Positions 41,501-54,800 of a DNA stretch of 64,000 nucleotides are shown here, piece by piece. Position 1 is the stretch's first letter. The number at the start of each line of letters is the position of its first letter. Made by a program: the position numbers and the translations under genes. Below the pieces are notes generated by a model. It searched no databases and was not told the DNA's origin. It was given only the letters and a program-made list of their open reading frames with translations. The DNA is from Quercus robur (taxonomy: Eukaryota > Streptophyta > Magnoliopsida > Fagales > Fagaceae), in NCBI RefSeq assembly GCF_932294415.1, contig NC_065542.1, forward strand, positions 45,163,942 to 45,227,941, read 5' to 3'.

Positions 41501-42588
41501 TTGTTGGTGGGTAAGCAATGGTGAAAAAATAAAAAATTGGCAACATCATTGGTTGCCAAGGAAGCATCCTCTACACCCATGGAATCCTTTGAAAATTCAA
41601 CTCTGGATTTACTTATTGACCCAAATACAAGACAATTGATTGATGAATTGGTTGATATATTATTTGCACTTGATGAAGCTGAAATCATCAAGAAAATGCC
41701 ACTAGCACGAGTTACTGCTGAGGATAGTGATTTGGCCCTACTCACATGGTGGAAAGTACAATTGCAAGTCTGGTTACAAGTTTCTAAAGGAGGAATCGGA
41801 TTTGCTTTCTTCACAGCAACCTTCATGCCATGATAAGCATCTTTGGAGAGGGAAATGGTCCCTGCATGTGCTACAAAAAATGAAGAACTTACTATGTTGA
41901 GCTTGTCAAAATGCCATGCTAACAAAGGAGAACTTTGTGTGACGTACCATCATTGAAGACCCACCGTGTGACCATTGCCTTGGTACCTCAGAAAATCCAC
42001 ACCATGTGTTATGGTCATGTAAGGAACTTGATATCACTTGGGTTGACTTGGAGCTATGGGGTTTTCGAAGCTCAATCCAATTTCAAAATTTCAAGGAAGC
42101 TCTCTCATGGATTATCGGCCAAGGACAATATCATGACCTGTTTGCTGCCACAGTTTGGGTTATTTGGTCTCAACGAAACAATGGCCGACTCTATAAACCA
42201 GAATGCGCACTCCATCAGGTACCCCAAATTGCTAGAGACATTGGTAGAGTTTTGGGCTGGTCAGATTACCCCAATAGCTCAGTTCCATTCATCAGTTCGC
42301 CACAACTGTTGATGGAAAGCACCACCGCCGGAGCTTGTGAAGATAAACTACGACAGAATAATTTTTCCTAACTTCTACAAGGCTGGGATAATTGTAGTTA
42401 TTAAAGACAACTAGGGATCGATTCTTGTTCAAAAAAACTACCAAGGGCCTTCAGTGGAGAGGAGATCAAAGCATTGGTAGGGGCTTTTGCTCTTTCTTTT
42501 GCGTCGGACATTGGCTTCTCAAGAGCTGTGCTTAAAGGAGATTCATGGACAGTGTATAGAGCTTTGATGGGTGATGATTTCTCATTGG
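38590..42588 (+). pseudogene. Long decayed LINE (RNase H clade), 5' and central part
   Basis: 38600-38940 resembles the end of ORF1. ORF2 opens at 38954 (MSCITWNCYGLKNLRIGREV), the start of the APE-type endonuclease, which continues through VGDFNEITRQDEK, WERWDRGLV and SSDHCPLLV. Reverse-transcriptase blocks follow at about 40280-41010 (KAYGSDGMPPLFYQ, FRLISLCNVLYK, HQFAFTKNRLIFDNILVAFK, RQDDPLSPFLFLL). The catalytic YADD-type block is broken at about 41003. zf-RVT pieces lie at 41420-42240 (HHVLWSCKELDITWVDLELW) and RNase H begins near 42340. Stops and shifts are frequent throughout. The element is then split by a hAT insertion and resumes at 44620. Confidence 0.9.
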
Positions 42589-44611
42589 TAAGGGTCATCA
42601 AATAGCCCATGGCTCACGACCCGACCTAGAAACCCGGTAGCCCATCGGGGTAATGGGCGGCCCAGCCCATTGTTATTGAGGCCCATGGGTAGCCCACTAG
42701 CCCACTTGATTAGGCCGTGGGCTAGTTTTTATGCCCATGGGCACTCGGAGGGCTAGCCCAGTATCCCAGCCCATTGGTCCAACTTGTTGCCCAATCCAAT
42801 AACTTAGAATATATAACAAAAATATATAGGAGATATATGAAGGATTGATCTTGAGATATTGTAGAGAAATTTCTTAAGAGAACTCTTCCAACCACTAAGA
42901 TACTTAAAGTAATTGTGCTAAACTTAGTTTATTAAATATATATATTTTTCTAGTAGTCTAGCAAATTTGAATTAATGATTTTATATTTTTTTTATTAAAG
43001 ATAAAAATAAAAAACTATTTGAAGCCTTAATAAAAATAAATAAATAAGTTTCCATCAACAAAACAAAAAATTAAATTGATTTGACTGTAATAAAAAAAAA
43101 TTGTAATTAAGTATTAAATTCTTTGATTCTTTCCTTTAAAAAAAATAGATTGATTATTCCCTTATAAAAATGATTCTTTCTTTATAAAAATAACTAGTCG
43201 CTAACCCGTGCGATGCACGGGATAGTTAAACAAAATTTATACATATTCACTTTTATTGGTACAATCATTTGAAAATAATTCTAACTAATACCAAAATGTA
43301 AGATTCACATTGACTTACTATTTAAAGTAGACTTCTGAAGAATTTACACATATTGTGCAATTGAGCCTTAATTTCTCATCAACAATAAAAACATGGAAAT
43401 TCAAAACATGGAAAGAAAATAAAAATTACAACAATTAATTTCATTATCTTTCATGCTATACTTTGTAACTATACGGAATTAAGTCAACTTAATTTAAGTA
43501 ATTGTAATAAAATTGGCTTCTACTATTCTCTATTCTATAGAGATATGAACATATTGGATTTCTCAAACAATTACCGGTATTGCAATAAAATGATTTATTA
43601 TTGAAAATAAGAAACAAAGAAAATCTGTCTATAGCTTAAGAAACACAATATACTAAAATTAAAGAGATAAAATTTTTGGAGGACAAAATATTATAGATAA
43701 TTTTAGAAACAGATTATACACTTAAAAGGGTTAGTAATTTATAGCACTTACCCCCCACTATTAGTATACAGATACCAAGTGCAGTCGTCGTAACCCTTTG
43801 AAAGAACCTTCCCCAATTGGACCCTATAAAAAAAAAAAAAAAAAAAAAAAAAAACGCTCAATTAACAAAATTGATCCAAAAGGGTCTAAAAAGCACACAA
43901 AATCAATTCAAAAAACAAAAATATGAGACAAAGTAATTACTTTCCGCTGCCAATGAAATCGTCTTTTGTATTACTGTTCCAAACTGCAACACTTATCTCT
44001 CTAAGGCCTTCAATTAACGAAAACACAAACTTCTCTTGGAATACCGGAGTATTATGACCATTTATACACACACACACACACACACACACACAAAACAAAA
44101 TTAGCATAACTCACTATAACTCTATAGAAGCCCCAAAAACATAAAGAGAAATTAAAGGGGTTGAATTTGATATTTACGTTTGGAAAGAGAGAGTTTGCAG
44201 AAGCTGTGACTTTATATTTCTTAATTTGAGAGAGGGATAAGGTTGCTAGGGTTTTGAGGTGTTATAATGTTTTTATTTTTATTTTTTATTTTTTAAATAT
44301 TGTGCTGACGTGGAAAATTGTGGTGCCAGCAGAAGCTTCGGTTTTATATATATATATATATATATATAGATAAAATAATATGCTAACACAATCCCATTGA
44401 TATCCCATTAGGCCCAACCTAGTAGCCTAGCCTGTTTTAGACAAAATGGGCATTGCCCATGGGCAAGGTCGTTGGGTTGGGGTTTTCTCTTTCGGCCAAA
44501 CCCGATCCGGCCTATTAACTAGTTAATAGCCCATTATGCCCAGCCCATTGTGCTCTTGGGCCAAGTAAAAATGGGCCGGGCCAGCCCGACCTGGCCCATT
44601 GATGACCCTTA
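42589..44611. mobile_element. Non-autonomous hAT element inserted in the LINE
   Basis: The ends are exact inverted repeats: TAAGGGTCATCAA at 42589 and its complement ending at 44611. The flanking 8-mers CTCATTGG at 42581-42588 and 44612-44619 are identical, the hAT duplication length. Subterminal regions are dense in GCCCA/TGGGC motifs at both ends (about 42600-42790 and 44400-44600), as in many plant hAT elements. No transposase is seen. Of its 2,023 bp, 1,177 are a nested Helitron, leaving about 846 bp of hAT. Confidence 0.93.
43194..44370 (-). mobile_element. Helitron nested inside the hAT element
   Basis: Read on the minus strand, it begins TCTATATATATA at 44370 and ends CTAG at 43194, with a T flank on the 3' side (43193) and an A flank on the 5' side (44371), as Helitrons inserted at AT require. 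The hairpin CCCGTGCATCGCACGGG sits about 11 bases before the CTAG and matches the hairpin of the Helitron at 5805-7922. It includes a CA microsatellite (about 44067-44091). No Rep/helicase frame, so non-autonomous. Confidence 0.85.
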
Positions 44612-44619
44612 CTCATTGG

Positions 44620-44864
44620 CTTCGTTTGGTTTATTTGATTGAAGATGCGAAGTTTGAGGCACAAAAATTTGAACAATTACTCTACTCTCATACTAAGAGA
44701 GATGATAACTTTGTTACTCATAGTCTAACTAGATATGCTATTGGCATTCTGGACTTTTTAGTGTGGGTGGAAGATGTTCTACCATAGTTTCATGCTGTTT
44801 TTCAAGCTAATTTAGAAGGCTTATGTTCATAAAAGTTCAAACTTTTCCTTCTAACAAAAAAAAG
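44620..44864 (+). pseudogene. LINE 3' end (RNase H C-terminus), right of the hAT insertion
   Basis: Encodes IEDAKFEAQKFEQLLYSHTK, RDDNFVTHSLTRYAIGILDF and LVWVEDVLP, matching the RNase H tail of the intact LINE at 25080-25290 (SHVKRDCNILAHNLARHAAG). It ends in a short A tail at about 44857-44864. Rejoining it to the left part across one CTCATTGG leaves a one-base frameshift, so the LINE was already, or is now, dead. Confidence 0.9.
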
Positions 44865-45805
44865 AGAGTCAATACACATAAATAGAAAAAGGGTATAAAA
44901 TTTACACATTTTTGCTTAAAAATGACTCATATCAATCTGTGTATAATTGTGTAAATTTACAAGGTTTTATATTAATATTTAACACATTAAAATAATATAA
45001 ACAACATAATAAAATAATATATCTAACACAATAACCAACAACCGCAACTATTAATACATTAAAATACTTTTTTTATAACACTCTACATTAAAATATTATT
45101 TTTTGTTTTGAGTTTTGAGCTACAATAGGATGATATAGATAACAACTCATTGTAGCTGAAACTCAAATACTTTGAGCTACTGCTAATGCTCTAATCACGT
45201 AAAATTACTTTGATACTATTTATTTTGTATCTAGTTTTTTTTACGTGTCTCGAAGATAAAGAAAGAAAGTGAATGACAGTTATTGTATGTAAAGAAAGAA
45301 AAATAATTAAAAAAATAATATTTTAATGAAATATAGTCTAAAATAGATAATCTGACGATGTTCTAAAAAGTGAGAATAAAAAAAAAAAAAAAAAGAGTTT
45401 TAGGCTAAGATAGACCCAAAAAAAAAAAAATTTGGGACGAAATGCTATTATTATTGTGAAAAATAAAAAATACAAAATCAAAATTGATTTTAAGCAGGCA
45501 ATTTATGAATGTAGACGACTTTGCTGGTAAGTGGTAACCTTAATTTTACTACATAGATTAGTAAGAACAGAAACGAGTTGGAGCTAGACTCATGTGTTAA
45601 TGTCCGTCGACTCTCAAATTTGGTCTCAGCCACCCTTCTCCTCTTTATAGGTTTTGTCGCCCCCATTTTCAAATCAAATCTACAGCTACAACCAATTCTT
45701 CATCTACTTTGCTTTCTTCAAATATACCCAATTCTGCTCTGCTCTGCTCCACAAGAAAATGTTTAATCTCTCAAAAGAAAAGTCTTCTCTAGCATAACAG
45801 AAGAA
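44865..45805. other. Spacer and presumed promoter/5' UTR of the AMBRA1-like gene
   Basis: An AT-rich repeat-like block ends at about 45193 with tgagctactgctaatgctc, a motif common at the tips of plant Mutator-type MITEs; its partner end was not found. 45490-45580 matches the dispersed repeat seen near 36760 and 38450 (aatttatgaatgtagacgac). 45600-45805 is pyrimidine-rich and probably holds the promoter and 5' UTR. Confidence 0.45.
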
Positions 45806-48800
45806 ATGGTGGGTCTATCTGGGCCGCACGATCAGACCCATCTCTCATCCTCGCCTTCCAATCATTTCCACCACCACCACCACAGGTCACAACTTTTCCT
45901 TATTTGAATTTATATTCCCTTTGTGTTTACTATTTTAGTTGGAACTTGGAACTTAGAATTTTCAATGGAAATTGTTCTGATTGTTTATAGATTTAAGAAA
46001 ACTCGGCCCCAGGAGCTGAAATCTCTAGCTCATGTAGGTGTACTCGAGAGTGTTGGATTTGCATTTATGTGATGCTTGTAAATTGTAGTAATACCCAATT
46101 ATGCTTGTATATTGTTTGGTTATTATTCCATTTTGGGGTTTCCTAAAAGAATTGTTAACATTAGACATTATTTTAGTAACTTTCCTAACTTACCATTTTC
46201 TTTATTTGAGAAGTCAATACCCATTTTTTTATTTGGTTTATTTGAGTTCAAATTATGGAGTTTAATGTTGTGAACTGGTAACTTTTTATTGCAAGTCACC
46301 TTTAAAATGTTGAGATTCTTAAGGTGGACAAAAAAAAATTTGAGATGGAGGGAGTGTATGATTTTTTTTTTTTTTTTTTGTTGATAATTCAATAGTTGGA
46401 GAGAGGGATTTGAACCCGTTATGTTGGAAACACTAGGAGGTGCTAGTTGAGCTAGAAGGTTTTTGGTGGGAGTGTATGAATTTTTGAGTATCAATTATTG
46501 CTGAAGTTTTTGGTTATATGTTGCTCTTGCTGATTGTGAGACGCTAAATATTGACATACTTGTTAAGATTTGAAGTGGTTTTACTTTGTGGTTAGTGTGG
46601 AAGGAACCTCTTGCACCATTTTGGACATTGAAAAGCTTGGATAAATTGAAATCATTAATGCTTTACACCTTGTTTTAGTGGTCTCGGGTTTGGGGTTTTA
46701 CTCATTGAGCAAACATATTTGAGTTTCATTCTTCTCTTAGATTTGATGGTTGAAATTTGTAATTGCTTGAGAGCCTTTGTGCTCATCATCGTGAATGTGC
46801 AGTATTTCTTTGTTTTAATAAAGATTCATTACTTATAAAAAAAAACTTTGGGAACTTTCACTTTGGCTAGCTTTTTTGTAAACTAATCTAACTCATAGAG
46901 TATTTTTTTTTTTTTGGGACAAAGTTTGGTTACAAACTTGGTTGTAGCCCATGACTACAACTCCACTTAATATCTTTTTATTAAATGTGAATTTTGACAA
47001 ATCCACCATTAGATTACATTTTTTTTTTTTTTTTTTTTAACATCCTCTATGCTTGCAAAATTTCCAAAAAATAAAAAATCAATAGCTATATTATCAATCA
47101 AATGTTTAAATTTTAAGCTCTTGTAGGCTAAAATTATGCATAACAAATAAGTCTATAGATCGTATAGTAAATAATATCCAATTGACATAAAATTTGACAT
47201 GATTGATAAGAACATAAATAGCATATAATCCAAATGTTAGATTTTCAAAATATGTAGCCATGTTAATGTTTTTAGTGAGAGTTATAGCCATTGACTATAA
47301 CCAAATTTGTAACCAAACTTTTTAATTTTTTTTTCTTGGAATTCCCAAATATTTAATTGATTTTCTTCTTCAGAAGGTAATAATTTATTAAGAAAAACAA
47401 ATGGGCACAACCCAAGTACAAGGAAAGTATACAAAAGGCTTGAACCTGTAAAGATGTAAAGAGCTAACAAGGACTAATGTTTACAGAAGATAGAATTTAA
47501 AGTAATCAAGAAAAGAAGTGGAAGAAGGAAATTTCAACCAATTCTCCTGTACTTTAGAATTTTTAATTATTTTGCTTGTATAGGTTTTTATGTTCTATGT
47601 TTGGTCTTTGGTGGTGGATGTGGTTTGGAGGGGTGGGTGTGTTGGATTACAGTGCATGAGTGATTTTATTTTGTATCAATAATGCAATTATCTCAATGAC
47701 ATATGGCAGTGCTTTTGGAAGGCTTGATTCAACAGATAATAAGCTTTAGTAGACTAGTTTTGTTGAAGTTTCATGACTTTATGTTCATACGATGCATCTC
47801 TGATACAGTGGCATTTCCATATTTTCAGTGGTAGAAATGTTTTCCATTTGATAGCGCTGAGGGAGATCTCTCCTAGAACAAAGCATGTGCCAAAAAGGCG
47901 GTGGGGAGAAGCTTCTAAACCTGGGCCCAAAACTGAAGCAACCAGAGATGCAAGATGTGGTCTTCTTTCATGGTACACAACCAATTCACTCTTTATCTCT
48001 CTATTTTAATTTATTCTTGTGAAATGGAAGCACACAATTCGTGAATGAGCATTACGCCATTTATCCTATCCAGAGGAGCCATCTTTGTTTCTGAAGCTCT
48101 TTTTTGATATTTTTAAGGGTTGAGGCAGAGACATTGCGCCATTTATCCGCTAAGTACTGCTCATTGGTGCCTCCTCCAAGGTCAACTATTGCAGCAGCAT
48201 TCAGTCCTGATGGAAGAACACTTGCTTCTACACAGTAAGTTGTCACTAGTTGTTTCCTGATTCCATTTCAGGCCTCCCTTTGTTATTGAACTTCCCTCTG
48301 TTTTGATTCTTGCAGTGGTGACCATACTGTAAAGATAATTGATTGTCAAACTGGACGTTGCTTAAAGGTCTTAAGCGGTCATAGGAGGACTCCTTGGGTG
48401 GTAAGGCAGTCAACTTGCTTCATACAAAAGTATGCTTTATTTATATTATGTTACTTGATCTTTTCTCATCCTGAAAATAGTTTCTTTAAATTTAATTTGT
48501 GCATTATTGTCGATGAAACTCTCACTGAGGAAGTTGATATCTTATGAAGAAGTTTATTGAAAATGCAGCACAACTGGATGAGGCTTTATCCAGGTTATTT
48601 GGCACTGGATAAAGGGATTTGTTATCCAGGTTATTTGATTTCTTCTGTGAAACATTATGACAAGTATTTTTCTCCTGGAATTTGTGTTTCTGTCTCGTTA
48701 AAAGGTGGCTGATGGTTGGAAGTCAAGTCACCTTATGGCTAATGTGCTTAACCAGTGTACTTACAAGGAGGCCTTAAGTTTGAGGTCTAATTATGAGGTG

Positions 48801-51800
48801 GCCTTAAGTTTGAGGTCATGGATATAAGCTACCCAATTTTAATTTACGGTGGGGGAGCTGTTAGGGGTGGATTTCTGTGTGCTTATATATACCTGATGAA
48901 GGTTCTGGCAAAGACAGTTCAATTATTGCTTAGGATTGATTATATATGTATTTGAAAATTAGAACTTTCCTTAATTAATATTAGGTAGTGAAGTAAGATG
49001 GAGACCTAAGTAACATATGATAGATTAAAAGTGTTATTGCACATGTTCACTAATTGGAAGGTAAAAGACACTCTTCATGAATGGTCAAATTGACAGGCTT
49101 TCACCTTTTCTTCTAAAAACCATGCTAACATTGTTGAATTTAATATTTCAATCTAAAAAACGCGAATATAGTTGATGTCCATTCCTTTCTTTCGAGGTAT
49201 TGTTGGGCTTAAGAGCTGAGTAAATGTGAGTTGGTACAAGTAGATAACCTGGTGCAGCACAAAATTCTCAAGAAAATTGCAGGAAACAAATAGAACTGCA
49301 AGAGAAATAGGTAAATGGAATCAACACCTAGGTTGCTTGGAATTAGAACCTAGGGTTGCTACTTGCTTGGAATTAGTACCAAGAGGGAAAATCTAGGAAT
49401 TTTCACTAGGGTTGCCTAGAATTAGCACCAAGACATTGAAAAAAGTGCAACAAAAATTGTATTAAACAGGGATACATTCCAATAATGTTTTCTCTGTGGC
49501 CTTTAGATAGGACTCCTGAATAACATCAAATAAGGAAGGAATTTAATTGCATATTTCCTTTCTCTTTTACCACCTGTATTTATGTTGCTAATACACTTGA
49601 AAAACTTGAGAAAGATTTTTTGTGAGTCAGGATGGGAGATGGATCAAAGATTCAAAATTTCATTTGGTGAACTGGGGTGGTGTGTTCTCCATTGAACTAG
49701 AAAGGATTAAGGTCTCTTATGTTGAGGTAGGGGTGGGGGATAGAGTGAAGCTTTGGACAGATCTATGGTGCGGGGATTCTCCTCTTCAATTGATTTTTCC
49801 AATTGTGTATGGGATGGTTTCCGATAAAGGGGCATTGGTGGCCTCTTCTCTTGAATAGTTGGGGATAGAGGAGCGGAGAAGCTGGGATGTTCATTTTTCT
49901 CAGAGACCAAATGATTGGGAAATGGGTGGTGTGGATGATTTTCTCCGTACCTTGGGCTCAAATCTTCCTCCCACTGAGAACGGAGATCGTATGCGATGGA
50001 AGTTGACAAAGAATGGGGTCTTCGATATTCGATCGTTCTACAATAAGTTAAGAAGCCCCCTGCCCATTATTTTTCCTTGGAAAGGTGTTTGGAAGGTTAA
50101 GGCTCCTCAGTGTGTTTCCTTCTTTGTGTGGACTGCTGTATGGGATAGGATTTTTACAGGTGATAATTTGAGGGGTAGAAGGTTGGATTTTGTCGACTGG
50201 TGTATCATGTGCCGCAGTAATGGGGAGACGGTGGATCATTTGTTACTACATTGTGAAAAGGCTTATCGGTTGTGGTCTTTGGTGTTTAGATCCTTTGGGT
50301 TCTCTTGGGTCTTGCCAAGATCGATTGCGGATACTCTTTTTTGGTTAGTGGAATTGGCTTGGAAAGCATTCGTCTAGCATTTGGAATTTAGCTCCATTAT
50401 GCTTGATGTGGTGTCTCTGGAGGGAGTGAAATAGGAGGACGTTTGAAGACATGGATTGCTCGGATGACCAGCTATTGGCCTCTTTCAGTGACACTTTGTT
50501 TGATTGGTCTAGGGCGTGGGCGCTCACCTCTAGTGATTCTCTCCCTATGTTCCTTAGCTCCCTCCTTTGTTCTTAGTATCATTCCTTTTCTTTTTCTTTT
50601 CACTCTTTCTTTTCCCTTTGTATTTTTCTCTCTGCCTTATGTTTTTTTTGCATAAGGTAGTGTTTTTGAATATAATCTTTATTACCTATCAAAAAAATGT
50701 TAAGAACTTTTAACCAAACTCTATTAGGAAAATGGTTATGGCAATTAAAAAATGAGCGGGATTAACTGTTGAGGTGTGCTAGTAGAGTTAAGTATAGGGA
50801 AGTATAGAGTGGGTGGACATCTGTTGTGGTTAGAAGGCCATTTAAGGTGATTTTGTTGAAGTTTAGAGGATGTTGGATTTATTTTTTTGGACAGGTTAAG
50901 TTTGTTATTGGTGATGGCCTGAGGCTGTGTTTGGCATGATTATAGTTTGGTGAGTCTTCTTTAGTTCCCTGCTTTGTTTCTTTTTGCTGCGAACAAGGAT
51001 GATTTAGTTGATTCATATCTAGGTGGCTCAGCCATTGAAATCCTTGAATTTGCAAATGCCTTTCAGATTGAGAATTTGAATTTGTGGCTATTATTTTGAA
51101 ATTTTGGATTATCAATTTTCCTACAGGAGGAGAAGATAAAATTAAAATCTATTGAAAGTTTGGTTTGGAAAGTTGGGGGTTTGTTTTTTGCCTTGAGAAG
51201 AGCTTATTGGGGTTGGTAAGGTGCCTCAAAAGTTTGAGGTTCTTTGGAGGAATATATTGATGATATATTGGTGTGGTTTGTGCAGTAGTAAAGTCAGTTT
51301 ATCATGTTTTACTCCATTGTTTAAGGGCAGGAGAGATATGGTGGTTGTGTTTTCCCCAATGTTGTTAATACTGTACCAGTGTACCATTTCCAGATTTTAT
51401 ATATATAAAAAGCTAACATTTCTTTGGGAAAAAAAAAAATTTCAATTGATTCATCAAAAGATAATGATGTAATAAAGAGCAATGTAAGAAGTAATTTAGT
51501 AAAGCTATGAATATTTTAATAGTTTGTGAGAACAAAAGGCAAATAGCATGTCAGTACTTATTCATAAAAAGGTTCAAGTACTAGTTTCAGGTGAATTTAT
51601 GCTGTGTGCTAGTTCATGACAGCCAGGTAGTGTTAGAAAAAACAACAAAAGGTGCTGATCTGTTGATCTTATCTTTTCTTTCTGGCATAGAACAAGAACG
51701 TCACAGAAACTTGGTTCTCTTCTGTACACTCAGACCTATGGTTCTAGAAAGTTCCAAAGCACAAATCAAAGGTGGCAATCGTCTTGTGCTTCGACCATGT

Positions 51801-54800
51801 TTCACTGAAAAAAGCTTTGCTTCTTCCTTGGCTCTGCTAGACAAGCAAGGAAATTCAAAGAACCAAAGTCTGGAGAATTCTTTGAGCCATTATTATGAAA
51901 TTGAAGAAGAACAAGGAGGAGGTGGAAAGGAAAGAGACTAATGGTAGTGACGAAGAACTGAAGAAGATGAGTAAATTTGGTGACGAGTTTTTTTATTTTA
52001 ATTTTTTTTAACCTTATTACCTTATACCGGTCTGAAACCAATATACTGGCTGAAATTGCTGAAATCCACTGAAATGGCCGAAACAAACTGAGGCAATTCG
52101 GTAATTGGACTGGTATTCTTTGAGGGGGTTATTTGTACTGGTTTGGTAACTGATACAATAATTTTTGGTTGTACTGACTAGTATGGTACAATTTAAACTA
52201 CATTGGTTTCCTTGTTTGGGTCTTACAGGTAATGATGAATAACTTGATTCAGCTGCTTGCATATTGGCAAGGGAATTTAGGTGGCACAAGGGTGCTAATA
52301 TTTGGAATGCTATTCCATTATGTGTAATATGGATGATTTTGAGATAAAAATAATGGGATTTTCCAATAAACTTTTTCTCAAATAGCTCTTCTTTACCTTG
52401 TGAGAGCAAGGGTGAGATCATGGGGTTGTGTAACTTACCATAAAAAAGAAGGAAAATATAGGAATTTTGATGGCGTAGAACATCCTTGACATATTAAGTC
52501 GTTATTTTTAGATCATGGTATGAATGGATGATTGCTTTATTTATTTACTTTGATCTTATGAAGTTTAGATTGTAATAATTTAAGTGTAGCTTTAATACAA
52601 TAATAAAAACTCCCTATGTATTTGAATTATCTCCTTTATCTGATGAAATTATTACTTATAAAAAATGAAGTGAGACTTAAAAATATTGGCTCTATCATTT
52701 TGATGCTTTATTGTACATCATGATCATTGATTTCAACAGAAATATGAGTAGTATGGACATCTCCACAATCAGATTCTTTCTACTTCATTAAAAGTGTCGC
52801 AACTTTTAGCATGAACTTTATATCTTGTTTAGACATGTTATGGGACCAGCTCCATTAACTAATAGATTCAGACTCCAGCCTTGGCAATATGACATGATGA
52901 GCCTGGAAAGCAATGATCAAAGCAAAATCAGTAACTTGCTGTTGGAAAAATATCATAAAAATTTATTAAAAATATCTCAAATTGATTGCTCAGTTTTAGT
53001 TGCTGGTGTACATTTTGCTAGGCAATTGTAACGAGTGAAGATAGTTTTTTTCAGTAACTCATGAGGATGTATTATAGTGTATTTCCCAATAGTTCAAACC
53101 ACTTGAAATATGTTCTGTTAAATTGGCTAATATTTTTGTGTACCTATACATCTTTGATTGGTTAATTGTTTTGACAATTACTATGTTTTCAGCCTGAAAC
53201 TCCTGGGGATAGGAGTGACTGCTTGAATAACAAAGTAGGATTTCAGGAAGAAAGAGGGTTGTGAATCGTTTTTGTGAGGCTGCATGTTTTCAAGATATGT
53301 CAATTCTTTTTGTTACTTGTTTTATTCGTCACTCTTTTTGGTCATTTATATCTGCTGAGTAAAAGTTCAAATTTTATGTTTCCAATGGTTTCTTTGCTTA
53401 ACTGGATACTTTCTATTTGACACGTGTATTAACCCTAAAAATCTATATCTTGTCAGCAGCCACTTCCTTTTTCTATTGTTTTGCTTGGATTTTCTGTCTC
53501 CATATGTCACAATACTGTAGGATTTCAGTTGTTGGTTTGGCTTATGTTTGCATTTCTGTCCCCCTCCTCCTCCCTTTCCTTTCTGTTCATTATTCCTCAA
53601 TAATAATGCATTCTAACTTGTCAACCAGATGTGATTTTGAATCTTTTTTGTCATGTGTATGATAAACAATCTTTAAAGTTCAGTCTTTGTATCAAAGTAC
53701 TAATGGCGCTTTTACAGGTTAGGTTCCATCCTTTGCATCCAGAAATAATTGCGAGTGGGAGCTTGGATTATGAAGTTCGATTATGGGATGCAAGCACATC
53801 AGAGTGTATAGGATCACGGGATTTTTGTAAATTTTACTGACTCTCTCCTTCAGATACCTTCTGCAATAGTGGCTGCAGTTTTCAGTTAATAATATTCTTT
53901 AAGCTTATATTACTAATTGTGGATCTTATTGCTACTTTTCTTGTAACAGATCGCCCTATTGCATCCATTGCTTTCCACGCTAAAGGGGATATCCTTGCTG
54001 TTGCATCAGGACACAAGGTATTGATTTTTGTCTTACAACTTTTCTGTAGTTCTATCATGCTTAAAGGTTTTTCTTTTGATCCTAACTTTTTTTCATATTT
54101 AAGTTCGCAAGCCATGATTTGGTAGATCTATTGTTGCTGACAAATCAAATTCTGTTCAGTTATACATATGGCAGTACAACAAGAGAGGAGAAGCTTCACA
54201 CCCAAACTTTATATTAAAGACAAGGCGTTCACTTCGAGCAGTGCATTTTCACCCTCATGCTGCTCCATTTCTATTAACTGCTGAGGTGAATTATCCAAAA
54301 ATATTCAATTGATTATTCTATTTTTCTATAATATATATTACATTCTTGGACTGATATGCAGGTCAATGATCTTGACTCTTCAGATTCCTCGATGACGCAT
54401 GCAACATCTTTGGGATACTTGCGATATCCTCCTCCAGCTGTTTTTGTGGCAAATGCTTATTCCAGTGAATGTGTTAGTTTGACTGCTGAACTACCTCTCG
54501 TATCCTTACCTTTCTTGTTTGTGCCTTCATTTGCCATAGATGGTTCGACTAGCATGCAAGTCGAGCCTTCTCCATCAATGCAGTTTCAAGTGGATGCAAA
54601 TGAAGTGCAGCAAAATTATAATATTATGGTTTCTCCAACAGAGGCATTTCGTACTATTCCTACTGGCTCACACGGTGGAATAGAAGATGTTGCTGATAAT
54701 CATTTACCTAGTGGAACAGGAAATGCTGTTTTTGACACCACAGTGGATGCTATGGAAACTGATGAAATACAGCCCATTGGGAGAAGCCAGCAGGGAAGCT

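Noticed and set aside
42589..44611. LTR retrotransposon or host gene inside the LINE gap
   Set aside because: Exact TIRs and an 8-bp duplication fit hAT. No long direct repeats and no coding frame.
51591..51941. 116-codon frame in AMBRA1 intron 5
   Set aside because: No domain, and inclusion as an exon would not suit the phases of the flanking exons 48316-48400 and 53718-53826.
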